From Pelargonium cotyledonis (taxonomy: Eukaryota; Streptophyta; Magnoliopsida; Geraniales; Geraniaceae), in contig JAYMTA010000726.1 of NCBI GenBank assembly GCA_036897625.1, positions 1-24,859 of the forward strand: 24,859 nt of DNA, read 5' to 3'. The position numbers and the translations under genes are program-made. Shown here one piece after another: positions 1-10,257 of this stretch (position 1 is its first letter; each line of letters begins with the position of its first letter). The notes beneath the pieces were generated by a model, which had not been told where the DNA came from, did no database searches, and saw nothing but the letters and a program-made list of their open reading frames with translations.

Positions 1-152
1 GAAGAATGAAATCATTTATATATAACATAAAATATTTAATTAGTTTTAGGGTTTAAAAAAAAAAATTAAACATTTATCAACAAATTTTCAAATGATAATT
101 AATATATTTAATTAAAGAAAATAAATATGACTATAAAAAAGTTAAATAATAT

Positions 153-225
153 AATTGACACGTGTCAATTAGAGAAAGCACGACGTGTCGTTCATAGAAT
201 GTATGTCTTTCCTATTATATAAATA
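153..225 (+). promoter_or_regulatory. Palindromic G-box/ABRE, second ABRE and TATA-like box
   Basis: Positions 153-170 form a perfect 18-bp palindrome, AATTGACACGTGTCAATT, centred on the CACGTG G-box. A second ACGTGTC core lies at 183-189. A TATA-like stretch (TATTATATAAATA) follows at 213-225, about 45 bp after the palindrome. ACGTGTC cores are established binding sites for ABF/ABI5-type bZIP factors, and paired ABREs upstream of a TATA box are typical of ABA-responsive promoters. No coding exon was found downstream on the plus strand before 2193, so the served gene is unknown, lost, non-coding, or the cluster is coincidental. Confidence 0.4.
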
Positions 226-840
226 TACACATTAGATTAGATTAGATTATTATTATTAAAACCCGAACAAATCAGAAGAATTTTGTCTTTCAACTTTCAA
301 GTGTTCCAAAAATATATATTTAACAATCTTAATATCTTGTCGTATTAGTCTAAAATACCTTGGTAATATATTAAGAGTTTGCAATTATGTATAAACATTG
401 CATATGATAAAAGTTTTTATATTTATTTGTTTACCAATATGTGTGATTTTTTTTTTTGTTTTTTTTCAGAAAAGTACATATTAAAAAAATTCCAAATAAG
501 ACTCACAAATTCACAATGCAAATGATCCGGTTGTGTTAGATAAACTCTATTATTGAAAATGTATTCTACCCATCACACCATTGTTAATGTGATTTCAAAA
601 TGAAAAAAACACTGATAAGTAACAATAATTTGAAATTGACACAACTAATGCAACAATAATTAGTTACTTATGTTAATCATATTTTGAAACTATACAAGTC
701 ATATGTATATTTAATTACACAACAAAATTATATATGTAGACAAATCTATAATCAGTTATTATGGTATCCCAAAGTACTTCTAATTCACATAAATTGTATG
801 AGTCAAGAATATAGGTTCATCACTCGTATTATATTGCCAT

Positions 841-864
841 AAAAAAAAAAAAAAAAAAAAAAAA
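841..864. repeat. A24 homopolymer
   Basis: An uninterrupted run of 24 A follows GCCAT. It could be a simple repeat or the tail of a decayed retroelement. No retroelement body was recognised on its left, so it is treated as a plain homopolymer. Confidence 0.7.
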
Positions 865-1749
865 GATGATCATCACGAAAATGTGAAAAAACCTTAAATT
901 CTGAGTGCCATAAATTCACAATCTCATTAATTAATGGACCACGCGTATATCATTGACTGTATATTGTGCTGTGGGGTGAGGTTGGTTTAAATTCGAAAAC
1001 AACGGAGTGGTTGAGGCGTGGACACAATAAGTGCCGTGGTCCTCTCAACCATTGAAACCATATACTACTATTTTATCAATATATTTGTAGATAAGCTATA
1101 AAATTAACCACTAAAAAAACACTTGAAATATGGGAAATTATCTTCAACTGGTTATGGTAGGTGATCTGCCACTGAAGAAATTGGGTTGACTTCAAATTAA
1201 ATTTCAATGGTGTTTAGTGAGTTTAGCCTGTAATGGCCATTTTGAGCCTACTTTTGGATATTTGTGGAGTCGAGATCTATCTAACATGGATTGTTTGTTG
1301 GGTGTTGCTGATCAATATCTCTTTAATTTTGTTCGTTGAATGTGACCCAATAATGTGTAGACAATGCAAGATAGGATTCATTACTCATTTCAGTTTCTTT
1401 CGAAATATAGCATGCAACAGCTAATTAATTAGTGGTAGTGACTTTGATGGAAAGAGAGAGGTGTTGTTTTCCTGTCATTACGAAGCGGATAATCTACTAC
1501 GTTACAAGTTAAAACAAGATAACGTTAGTTAAAATGATACTAGCTAGTGAAAACGGCAAATTTCATAGTGACTTGTGGTGTTTGAGCGCCTAGTTAGCAC
1601 CCGATTTTACAAATTTGAAAAGTCTGAATGGATAATGACAATTTATGAGAATAAAAAAATGTGAAGAGAAAAGAGATTTCTCGTGTAGGAGGAAAGACAA
1701 GACATGACCCTCTCTCATAGGGCAACCAAGCTTTCCAAACTGTCCGAGT

Positions 1750-2090
1750 GGCCCAATAACTATTCTCCACGCTCTACCTTATTAGCCCGAACAAGCTCAA
1801 AACATCTTCACCCCGTCTACTCCAACCATTCATGTTAATGTTGGAGCTACTTGGAGATGGCCCGAAAACGAGCCAAGAAAAAGAGCCCTCAAAGCGCAAA
1901 AAGAGCTCTCATTTCTCCATCAACGTCGGGGCCTCAAAGAATTGTTTAGTCAAGTGCAATATTCTCGCTATTCGCCTATCGATCTTTTGACACCGTTCCC
2001 AAAGGACTAACCATTTTTTGTTACGGGCTTAGTTTATTTTATTTTGGTACCCATAATTGAAAGCCCAATATTGGAAACAAAGCCCAAATA
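1750..2090 (+). promoter_or_regulatory. GCCCA (TCP site-II-like) motif cluster before NF-YC10-like gene
   Basis: GGCCCA occurs at 1750-1755, GGGCTT at 2025-2030, and AGCCCA at about 2062 and 2081, the last about 110 bp before the start codon. GGCCCA/AGCCCA site-II motifs bound by TCP factors are common in promoters of plant housekeeping and replication-related genes, which fits a nuclear histone-fold protein. The motifs are short and assignment rests on position alone. Confidence 0.3.
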
Positions 2091-2192
2091 GGAGGTCGAA
2101 GAGTCCAACACTATCCGAGAAACATTCTACATCTGCTCTCAAAACCTCTCAGCACAAGACAAACAGCAGTTTCATACGAACCAAAATTGAAA

Positions 2193-4605
2193 ATGGCGCC
2201 TTCGAAAAAATCAGGAGGATCGAAGAAGAAGAAGAAGAGCACTGAAGCAATCGGAACCACAAAGACGGTAGCTACAAAGAAAAAGGAAGATCCGAAGAGC
2301 AAGAGCAAGAGTAGGACCAGCAATGGAACCGTCAAGGAGCGCAAGGGTGTGGTGGTTCCGTCTTCGAGCACCGAGTCGCAAACTCGCAGAGTAGACGAGA
2401 GAAAAGGAGCTAAAGTTGCTAATCAACGTACCGCTCCGAAGAAGCCCAACACAAATTCGAAGACCAATACAAAATCGAAATCGAAGTCAGTATCAAAAGC
2501 GCAGCCCAAGGACAGATCGAAATCGAAAGGAAAAGGCAAAAAGGAGGAGGAGGAGGAGGAAAATGAGGTTGAAGAGGGCAATGCGGTTTGTGCGTTTCCG
2601 ATTAATCGAATTAAGGTGATAATTAGGAGCGGAGGAGATCCTGATTGGCGCATTACGCAGGAGGCTATTTTTCTCATCAACAAAGCTTCGGTACAATTTT
2701 CACTTATTTATTTGTTATTATCATTACTTTTCAATTTTTACTCTGATGCTTGATTCTTCTTAAAAAAAATTGCTGTGTAGTGATGCTAGGGTTTGATGTT
2801 TGCTTAAAAAGATGAAAATGCTTCATATTTAACTGATGATTTTGTTATTTGGGTTTTTCGTTTTAGGGTTTTTTGTTTCAATGGAAATGTAGGGTTCTTC
2901 TGTCTAGTTCTTAGGCTTTAATGCTGTTTGAGGCACTGTGAAAAAAGTCCTAATCCCTTTGTGTTGTGAAAGAAACAATAAGAAAGAGGAAGGGGTTGTT
3001 GGGTTAAAGCTAATATTACTGAAACATAACCCTATATTTTGTATAACTATTAACTAGCAATGATCGTACCGGAGAAATGGAACGAGAGATCGAGTCAATT
3101 AGGGTTTAGTGCTATATCATTTATGGAGTTCTTTGCAGTTATTTTGAACATGTTTTTTTGGTAAGTAGTTTTTTTTTTTAACATAATGTACTTGAATAGT
3201 TATGTTAGGGTAGTTTGTGTATTTTATATTCTTAGTCATCTTCATTTCCTTTGCTTGTTTTGCAGGAGAAATTTATTGAAAATGCGTGTGAAGATGCATT
3301 TAATAATGATAAGAATTACCTTGGCTACAAACACATATGTAATTCTCTATTCCCTTATACGAACTGCTTATGAGGGTTTGTTTTGTGTTTGATTACAAGG
3401 CTAGCTACTCACATGCTATCAAAAATTGGATAACTTTAACTAATCAAATATTAATTATAATTATCTGTGGCATCCTAATCTCATAAGTTGACAGCGGTAT
3501 AGTGAAGCAATGCACTAATGGCTTTACTATCATGCTAAGGCCTTAAGGGAGTCTAGGAAATGTTCTTAAAGTATAGTGAAGTGATAGATGTAATCAACCG
3601 TTTCTTCGCGACTTTAGTTTTTACTGAATTGATTTTGGAATTGATGCATATGATGCTGTGAGTTTAAACTTTAAACCAATATAGTTTTGAAATGAGATTC
3701 TGAAATATATATCTCACAAGGTTCTGTCATTTGGTATTTCATCAATTTGATAGTTTTAGAATGTAAGAACTATCATGCCATTTTGTAATTTATCTAAGTA
3801 CTTGGTTCTTGTGTATGACCCTCAAAGTTAGGTTCAAAAACATATTTTTGTTTCCATTCCCCGACATGTTAAGTATTCTGCTTCCGTACCAAGAAGGTTG
3901 ATGATGAAGGAGAATAAGGATTTGTGTCAGCTTGGTGCCAATTATGTGAGATGACGGAATTCATTGTCGATGAAAGTCATTAAGTTGGCAATCTTGAAGT
4001 TTAAAATGGGCCATTTCCATCATACAGACAATGTTTAAACAAACTAGATACTCTTTCTCGTCTTTCTTCATATTCACTTGTCATGGAAGCTTAGATTTGG
4101 TTTTATAGCACCCAACTGTTGCACCTATATTATCATCTGCAGTTATAAGTAGAAAAGAGCTTGTGCCATAGATGTACTGTAAGGTTGTGTTTTGATTCTT
4201 GGATTTGATATATGTTTAAATGCAAATCTAATGTTTGGAAAACCATGAAATTTCAAAGAGCATGGTAATAATTGTCATTTTAAATATCATCTTCTAGATA
4301 TGTATTGAATTCTCCGTGAACCAAATTCAAATTCTTTTCAAATGTGCAATGTTGCAAATTAAATTTAGCATATGCTGTTTAAATGATGTTATAAGATGTT
4401 TCTTTATTGCTGCAGCATCTCTTGTTAGCAAAGAGAGAAGATACGACTTTCTTTCAGGTATCTATTACCCCTTTTCCCAAAACTTTTTATTTGCATCGAC
4501 TCTGTTCATATTTACTGTATAATACCATTTGGATTTGCAGATTTTGTCCCCAGGAGAATAAAAGCTTCAGATGCCTTGGCAGAGATACCAGTAGCTGAGG
4601 CGTGA
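2193..4605 (+). CDS. NFYC10: NF-YC10-like histone-fold nuclear protein (DPB3/NF-YC family), 4 exons
   Basis: Exons at 2193-2690, 3266-3338, 4416-4457 and 4541-4605 give 225 aa. All three introns are GT-AG, with phases 0, 1 and 1. The ATG sits in good context (AAAATGG). Residues 1-132 are a highly basic, low-complexity tail with K/S/R runs (KSKSKS) ending in an E-rich patch. This looks like a nuclear or nucleolar targeting and DNA-contacting tail. Residues from about 133 form a histone fold: FPINRIKVIIRS, then QEAIFLINKASEKFIE, YLGYKHISSLVS and RRYDFLSDFVP. The FPxxRIxxIxR start and YKHxSSxVS block match plant NF-YC10, the NF-YC/DPB3 branch related to DNA polymerase epsilon and CHRAC histone-fold subunits, rather than canonical CCAAT-binding NF-YC. 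It probably pairs with an NF-YB/DPB4-type partner (inference). The DNA polymerase epsilon link is a family relation, not shown here. Confidence 0.9.
4180..4330. repeat. Decayed MITE-like repeat in NF-YC10 intron 2, copy A
   Basis: A stretch beginning near GTTGTGTTTTGATTC and containing GGAAAACCATGAAATTTC, then TGTCATTT and TATCATCTTCTAG, matches in order a better-preserved element at about 7485-7725 in intron 8 of the neighbouring WD40 gene. The match was made by eye and the ends are approximate. Confidence 0.5.
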
Positions 4606-5536
4606 TCGCAGATCTTCAAGAACACTAATGGTGAAAAAGTAATGTGCGAGCCTTGTTTGAGCAACGCCCTTAATGTAGCTAAGGTTATTTGGAGAAAAGG
4701 AAAAGAAAGTTTATGGTCTGGTCTTTTCACTATTCGTAGCTTTTGTAATCTCTTTGTACCCATTTTGTAGTTCACCATTTACGTGAGATTTGAATGTAAA
4801 TTTTCCGGAAAAGAAACTCTGTTGCATGCTAAGATCTCTATTGCCATTTTTAAATGGAGGACAATGGAAAAATAACTCTAGCTCGTGCTTAGTAATGAAA
4901 ATATGTATTCATTTTTCCTTTCTAATTTTATGCTGTTCAGAGATAAATAAAAAAAATTCTTCATTTGTATGTTGTTTGAAAAATGGCTCAAATTCATATT
5001 AGAAGTAAGATGGTCTTTTGTCACGGCCAAGAAAACCGGACTCGTGCAGTGCCCCAAATCTTCCGTTTCCTTCCATCCGTCTTACAAGTATAAGAGCATG
5101 CCGCACAGCAAAAACCACCCTTAAAACACCTAGGGGAGACCATTTTTACGTGACGTGACATTTTAGTACTTACAGCTGAAAACTGGAATGAATATATAAA
5201 CTTCATATCTGACGTAATTCCATTAAAAAAAATGTAAAATAGCTAGAGCTAACAGCAAGATAATTTTAGAAGCATTGATAGATTTATTTTGACAACAAAA
5301 TCAGAAGATTTGAGAACTAAATTAATTTTTATTTCTCTTCTACCATCACAATGAGAGCAAACAACAAGAGAAGATAAGTCTAGTGTTTTTTTTGTTTTGA
5401 TCCATTTTTCTCTGTACAAAAACTAAATTGTAATGAAACCTGTCTCCTACGTTGGCTCCGGCTCCAGCGATAACCAGTTACTGGTGAAGCCAAACTACCC
5501 TTGGCATATGTGAAAGCTAGTCTTTTGAACTTGCAT
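4606..5536. other. Convergent intergenic region with both 3' UTRs
   Basis: The NF-YC10-like gene ends at 4605 and the WD40 gene, on the other strand, ends at 5537. The gap therefore holds two facing 3' ends. A possible plus-strand poly(A) signal AATAAA lies at about 4946-4951, and a minus-strand AATAAA (TTTATT on the plus strand) at about 5283-5288, roughly 250 nt after the WD40 stop. No additional gene is visible. Confidence 0.5.
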
Positions 5537-8500
5537 CTAAAAGGGCTTTGAAGTAGTTTCATTGGCTCTCGGGATGTCCGGTCTAGTCCAAATCTTCATG
5601 TGTCCTTCCCGAGATGCAGTGACTACAGAATCTTGGGTAAAAATTAAGCTAGACAAAGGTTCAGAATGAGCGCTGAGAGCAACCAATGGGGAGAGCTTTG
5701 GAACGTCTCGCATGCTTGGAGCAGGTTGGAGTGTGCCCACCGGGCAAATGTCCCAGCGAGCTGATTGGCTCTTAGAGCTGAATGTTGGGGACCCATCTGG
5801 GGGGCGACGAAGGGGCACTACAATCTCATCCATCGAAAAGTCCCACAGAAGTAACTGTGTATCCTGTAAATAAGTATAATCAGATAAACGAACTAAACAT
5901 TCTCTTAAAAAGGGTGTAGACATTATTCAGATTTAGACTACATGACAGAACACAGAGGCTCACTACTTTTGTAGTTGTGTTCGTGTTGAATTACCCAACA
6001 CGTCTAATAATCGTGTTGTGTTGAGGTTAAAAAACACGCATGCTCGATGAATGGTTTGTGTTTGACACACCAACACACACTTGAGTGTTGTAATAGTAAA
6101 TTAATAAACAAAAAAACCTAGCCAATCTTCATTATTTATATGTTGTTTGTATGTTAGTAATGTTAAATTTGTGAAATTCAATTGTGTTGGGGAGGGTTGT
6201 GCCAAATGTGTTGGTCATTTCGTGCAGAAAGTGTTAGATTGTGTTTGTGTCGTGTCAGTCTAACACACTTAGTTAAATACGACATCATTGTGTTCAGTAT
6301 TTGAGCACAATCACTAAACATGTCGTTTACGTGTTGACCCATATAGCACATGGTCAACCTTCGACATAGCATGCACGAACTGACAGCTCTATGACAATGC
6401 ATGGAAGAGAAAAATCTAAACTGACAGATAGGTTACTTGATAACAAAACTGAAATTATTTGAGCCTTGCACTTGAGAAATAAAACAGGAGAACGAAACCT
6501 GTTCTTTACTCATTTAATGGTCATGTTGGCATTTCAATACTCTACCTGGTTTTCGTCAAGAACTTTTTTCTTTTGTTTTGAAAGTTTATATCTGAAGCTT
6601 CACGTTTAAGTTTAATTTAGATTAAGTCGGAAGCTTTCTTGAATGTAACACCAAGAGTTCCTTAACTCCTATTTTTGGGACTTGAGAAGTTGGATGGAAA
6701 AAAGTAGATAAACATGTTTATAATCCATGGAACATTTTTTCAAAACTTAACAACTAAGATCAAAAGCGGACACCCGCATCCTTACTAATTCTTAAGTCAT
6801 ACTTGTCTTTCTTTGATATATTCCAGAGCCCAAAATGAGATACATGATAGTAGTACAAGTCAGGATATAACTAGTAAGCACAAATACCTGACCAATGGAA
6901 CCAAAACGGTACATAACATTCTCCCCTGTGACATCAGAAGCTGGTGATGACCAATGTGAGTCAAAAGCCACTCCACTAACCTGCAGACAATTTGGTCTAA
7001 ATTTGTGAAGTGGCCATGCACACGAAAGTCTAATCAGAAGACTTCCACTGAACAAAAAAACAAAAGATGAAAAATTTAGCCGAAACTTTACCCATGAGTT
7101 GTGACCCTCGCCCCATGCTACCACCTTCCGATCTTCCATACTCCATACTTGAACTAAATCATCTTCTCCACCAGCCAGAATGTATCTACCATCCAAACTA
7201 TAGATATATAGAGGTCAAATACAAGAACAAATTTGAGGCAATGGGGCTTTCTATATTAACATAACATTTGTAGGTACTATCTAGCTTCATGGGGACATTT
7301 AAACGAATTGGTCACAACAGCAAAGTTAATGAGAACTACTTTCAATCTTCCATTTAATATCATCAATTCAAGATTCTGTTTCACTGTTGATAGCGCTGTT
7401 TCCGAAATAGTCTCACAAAGCTGATATACATAAAATTTCAAATTTACCATTTAAAAAAATTGTGGGGTTTTAAGCAACGCTTTGAGATTGTGTTTGGATT
7501 GTTAATATGATTTGAATTCTAATATTGAAATCATGAATACAAATACAAATTTAATGATTGGGAAACCATGAAATTTTAAATGACAAGCTAAGATTTGTCA
7601 TTTGAAATCTCATCTTCTAGTCATGTGTGGGCCAAATCTAAATCTAAATTCTATGGACCTACAAACATTGGCTTTGGCATAAATTTATAAATTGAAATGA
7701 AAAAGAAGAATCCAAACAGGACATGAAGATTTTTATCACTTTAAGTAAAAAAGCTAGAAATGTACATTTTGTCAAATCAACAGTGTAAGACAAACCAAGG
7801 TGAAAACATCATATTCTACCTCCAGGCACAACAAAGAAGAGCCCCATAATAACTTCTGCCGCCACATATCAGCTGCTCTTTTGAGTAGTCAAATACCCGC
7901 AGATAACCTACATTTAGTAGAGAACATGAGAACTCATAAACAGATGACATTCCTAAACAATAAACAGGGAATGAGATCAATACAATACCATCTCTACCGA
8001 CCGTTGCCAAATACTCTCCGTCAGTGGAAAAGGCAATGCTATTAACTGAACCTTGGCAGATATGCCATCTAGCAATTGGATTACACTGCATATATAAGAT
8101 AAAAGAGGGAAGAAAAAAACACTATAAGAAAACAACTTTGGCGGATAGCTCTGGACTTGTTAGTTCGGTAGAAAACAAAGTTCTATATAAGAAGAAAAGT
8201 GAAATTGTGACTGCATGATGGACTTCAGCATCTAATAAGACAAATAAAGGAAAATGTCTATAAGACATGGAACATTAAAGCCAAATACCTTGCTGGATCG
8301 TGCATGAGCAACAGAAAATTGTCCTTGATCCTTCACGATCGGGAATGAAGACTCACCTGTACCTTCCTTGCTCTAATGTAGATAATAAAAATAAAGAAGA
8401 AATTAAGCTACTTCATTTCATGAACTAGAGCAGAAAAGAAAGTACAGACAAGAAGGAAAATGACACTTCTAAACAATGAGGCTTGCCTTCTCATACACAT

Positions 8501-9967
8501 ACAGGTTTCCATCAGCATGAGCAACAACAAAAGTACCGTTGCCTTCCGGAACCCATGTGATACTGGTACATCGACTGTTAAAAACAGACACTTAGTTTGC
8601 GTAAGAAAATGGCAACATACATCAACAATAATATACAGACAATAATATAAACATGAACACACTCTTATCACTCTCATTATTTTCATGCATGGTTCTGGCT
8701 CATTGTTCATAATTATTTCGTTCAATCTACACTTGAAGGTTGCATGAAACCTCAATAAAGTCTGGAAAAGAACAGCTATTCATTAAGTTCTTTCACAGCA
8801 AGTACTGTATTATGATCCTATCAGTCTTCTTTTCTTCTTTTTTTCTTTTTTTTTTCTTTTTTAACTCCAGAGTGAATCCAGAGGAATCGAAACTTCTACA
8901 ATGTTCTAACCTGTTGTTGACAGAACCATCTTTGTTATAATGGTGGGCACTAACGAGCTTCTTCCCAACATCTTGTAGTTGTTGCCTCAAGGACACCGAG
9001 TAGACTACAAATTCGAATACACAAAATCAATAAACACAATAACCAATATATAAACACCCTATTACTTAAAAAACAAATATATTCTCAATAATGAGATGTT
9101 TATAGTTTATACCATCCCCAGAGCTCATGCCCATCAACAAATCGTGTCCATCCTTAGCCTCGGGATCAAATGCATGGCAAACAGGGTTTGAGTTGCTAAA
9201 GTGTAGAGATTTTATAGGATCCTGCACATAAAATCAAATTCAATTCCAACTAAAAGACCCAAGAAACTACAAGAACCATAGTACCACACGACCAAATTAC
9301 CTTATCTTGTGAAGTGAATTCACTGATGTAAATAGTATCTCCAACATTGAATATCAAATAAGTCCCTTTGCCGTCATAATTTGTATTAACCAAAGTGGAA
9401 GTACCATTTGACAGTCCATAAGAGCCATTTTTAGTAACCCCATTTGCAGCTTTACTTGTGCCATTTCCTCCCACAAAGCCAAGCGCTCGACCACCATTGC
9501 TGGACCCTAAAAGCCTTGCAGCTGCAGATCTCACTCCATTGCTGGTACTGGAGCTCCAGCTCGAAGCTGCAGCTGTCGCAGCCTGTGCAGATTTCTCCTT
9601 CAGATGTGCAATTGTTACCTGACCATTCATACCACAAAATTCAAAATTCTATGCATAACACAGTATATTTCTAGTTCGAGACTTCGAATTCAATTCAAAC
9701 AAAGCACATCAAACTGAAATTACTGCGAAAATCGAACAAAACATGTTATATCTTGATCATTTTCCTTCCAATAGTTTTCTGAGGAACCAAACTGAGCACT
9801 AGAGAGAGAAAGAGAGTGAAACCCTAGGGGGTTTGGGAGACCTGCGAGGTGGATTTGGCGTGGGAGTAGTGAAGAAGAGACGAAGGATGCGATTTCTCAC
9901 GATGGAGCTCGTAGCGACCCTCCGGAGTTTTGAAATAGGACTTGAGGCCTTGCGATTGGCCGTTCAT
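5537..9967 (-). CDS. WDR20/creC-like WD40-repeat protein, 11 exons
   Basis: Minus-strand exons: 9967-9842, 9618-9301, 9221-9113, 9004-8911, 8574-8487, 8372-8289, 8085-7989, 7907-7820, 7197-7092, 6980-6888 and 5863-5537. They join in frame to 509 aa. Introns are GT-AG except intron 5, which is GC-AG. Recognisable blocks include YFKTPEGRY, GVRSAAARLLG, GKGTYLIFNVGD, NSNPVCHAFDPEAKDGHDLL and YSVSLRQQLQDV. WD repeats follow: CTSITW to LYVYEK (about 217-245), ARWHICQGSVNSIAFS to LRVFD, CCAWSLDGRYILAGGEDD to VWSMED, a GVAFDS to LLLWDF unit, and a last unit ending HMKIWTRPD. The family is the plant relative of animal WDR20/DMWD and fungal CreC. Those proteins act as WD40 cofactors of USP12/46 or CreB deubiquitinases, so a deubiquitinase-cofactor role here is inference. 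The ATG at 9967 is the first in frame. Plant relatives appear to start further upstream (see the overlapping frame at 9897-10055). Confidence 0.92.
5975..6400. repeat. GTGTT/CGTGT-rich dispersed repeat in WD40 intron 10
   Basis: The 1,024-nt last intron carries about 400 bp dense in GTGTTG, CGTGTC, AACACG and GACACACC words, ending near GCACGAACTGACAGCTCT. Sequences rich in GTGTCGTGTT and closing in a GACAGC-type end are a known dispersed plant repeat style. A more decayed relative appears at about 14520-14775. The open frame inside it has no protein similarity that I recognise. Confidence 0.5.
7485..7725. repeat. MITE-like element in WD40 intron 8, copy B
   Basis: The element starts GTGTTTGGATTG (about 7492) and ends GAATCCAAACAG (about 7719), giving inverted ends of roughly 10 bp (TGTTTGGATT versus AATCCAAACA). 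It has no coding capacity and is about 240 bp long, which fits a non-autonomous DNA transposon. A homologous but more decayed stretch sits in intron 2 of the NF-YC10-like gene. No clear target-site duplication was found by eye. Confidence 0.6.
8373..8486 (-). other. GC-AG intron (intron 5 of the WD40 gene)
   Basis: The exon before it ends with the conserved WD block LYVYEK (GAGAAG, last base 8487) and is followed directly by GCAAGC. The acceptor is ATTAG at 8374-8373, and the next exon starts AGCAAGGAAGG. AAG|GCAAGC fits the U2-type GC donor consensus. Using any nearby GT would delete or break the YVYEK block, so the GC donor is the best reading. Confidence 0.85.
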
Positions 9968-10055
9968 CGCCGACGGGGGCGCCGACCCCCGCCGTCATCG
10001 CGCCGTTGCCGAAGCCATTGGAGGTGCTGTTGCTGTTGTGATTAATCGTCATCAT
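9897..10055 (-). other. Upstream overlapping reading frame, probably the displaced N-terminus of the WD40 protein
   Basis: From ATG-ATG at 10055 a 52-codon frame begins MMTINHNSNSTSNGFGNG and runs over the start of the main CDS in another frame, ending at TGA 9899-9897. It is one base out of frame with the main start at 9967. Its N/S/G-rich content is like the low-complexity N-termini of plant WDR20-like proteins. Removing one base from either of two five-base homopolymers (plus-strand G5 at 9975-9979 or C5 at 9986-9990) would join the two frames. It is therefore either a true uORF/overlapping frame, an allele with a frameshift, or a sequence error. Confidence 0.6.
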
Positions 10056-10235
10056 TTTGGGGTCATCGATTGCACGAAACAGCGACTTGGGTTCGTTGTT
10101 GAGCTTCTTGCATTGACTGATCGATTGAGAATTGGACGATTCTGAGCTGAGCCCAAGACTGAGGCAGTGTTGGTGTGTTGTGGGTCTTTACTCTTTGGTT
10201 TCGACGATGGCAAATTTGGGAGCTTTTTGATGGGG

Positions 10236-10257
10236 ACGCACGCACGCACGCACGCAC
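10236..10257. repeat. (ACGC)n microsatellite in the WD40 5' region
   Basis: Five tandem ACGC units run through about 10236-10256, roughly 180 bp upstream of the first ATG of the WD40 gene on its own strand, where the 5' UTR or core promoter is expected. Confidence 0.75.

Larger units (their letters stand above)
1..2192. other. AT-rich intergenic region upstream of the NF-YC10-like gene
   Basis: No coding exon could be supported here. The short open frames have no recognisable protein blocks and no convincing splice context. Visible content is a palindromic ABRE and TATA cluster near the left end, an A24 run at 841-864, and GCCCA-type promoter motifs just before the gene. The rest is AT-rich sequence without visible structure. 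Confidence 0.6.

Noticed and set aside
2111..2696. Several minus- and plus-strand open frames over NF-YC10 exon 1
   Set aside because: They are shadows of the lysine-rich first exon; their L/F/S-rich or R-rich products are complements or shifts of the K/S/E codon runs.
8408..8755. 115-codon minus-strand open frame
   Set aside because: It spans intron 4, exon 5 and intron 5 of the WD40 gene in another frame and shows no family blocks.
9833..10145. Plus-strand open frames at the WD40 5' end
   Set aside because: They are antisense to WD40 exon 1 and its 5' region; the R/C-rich content follows from GC-rich complement.
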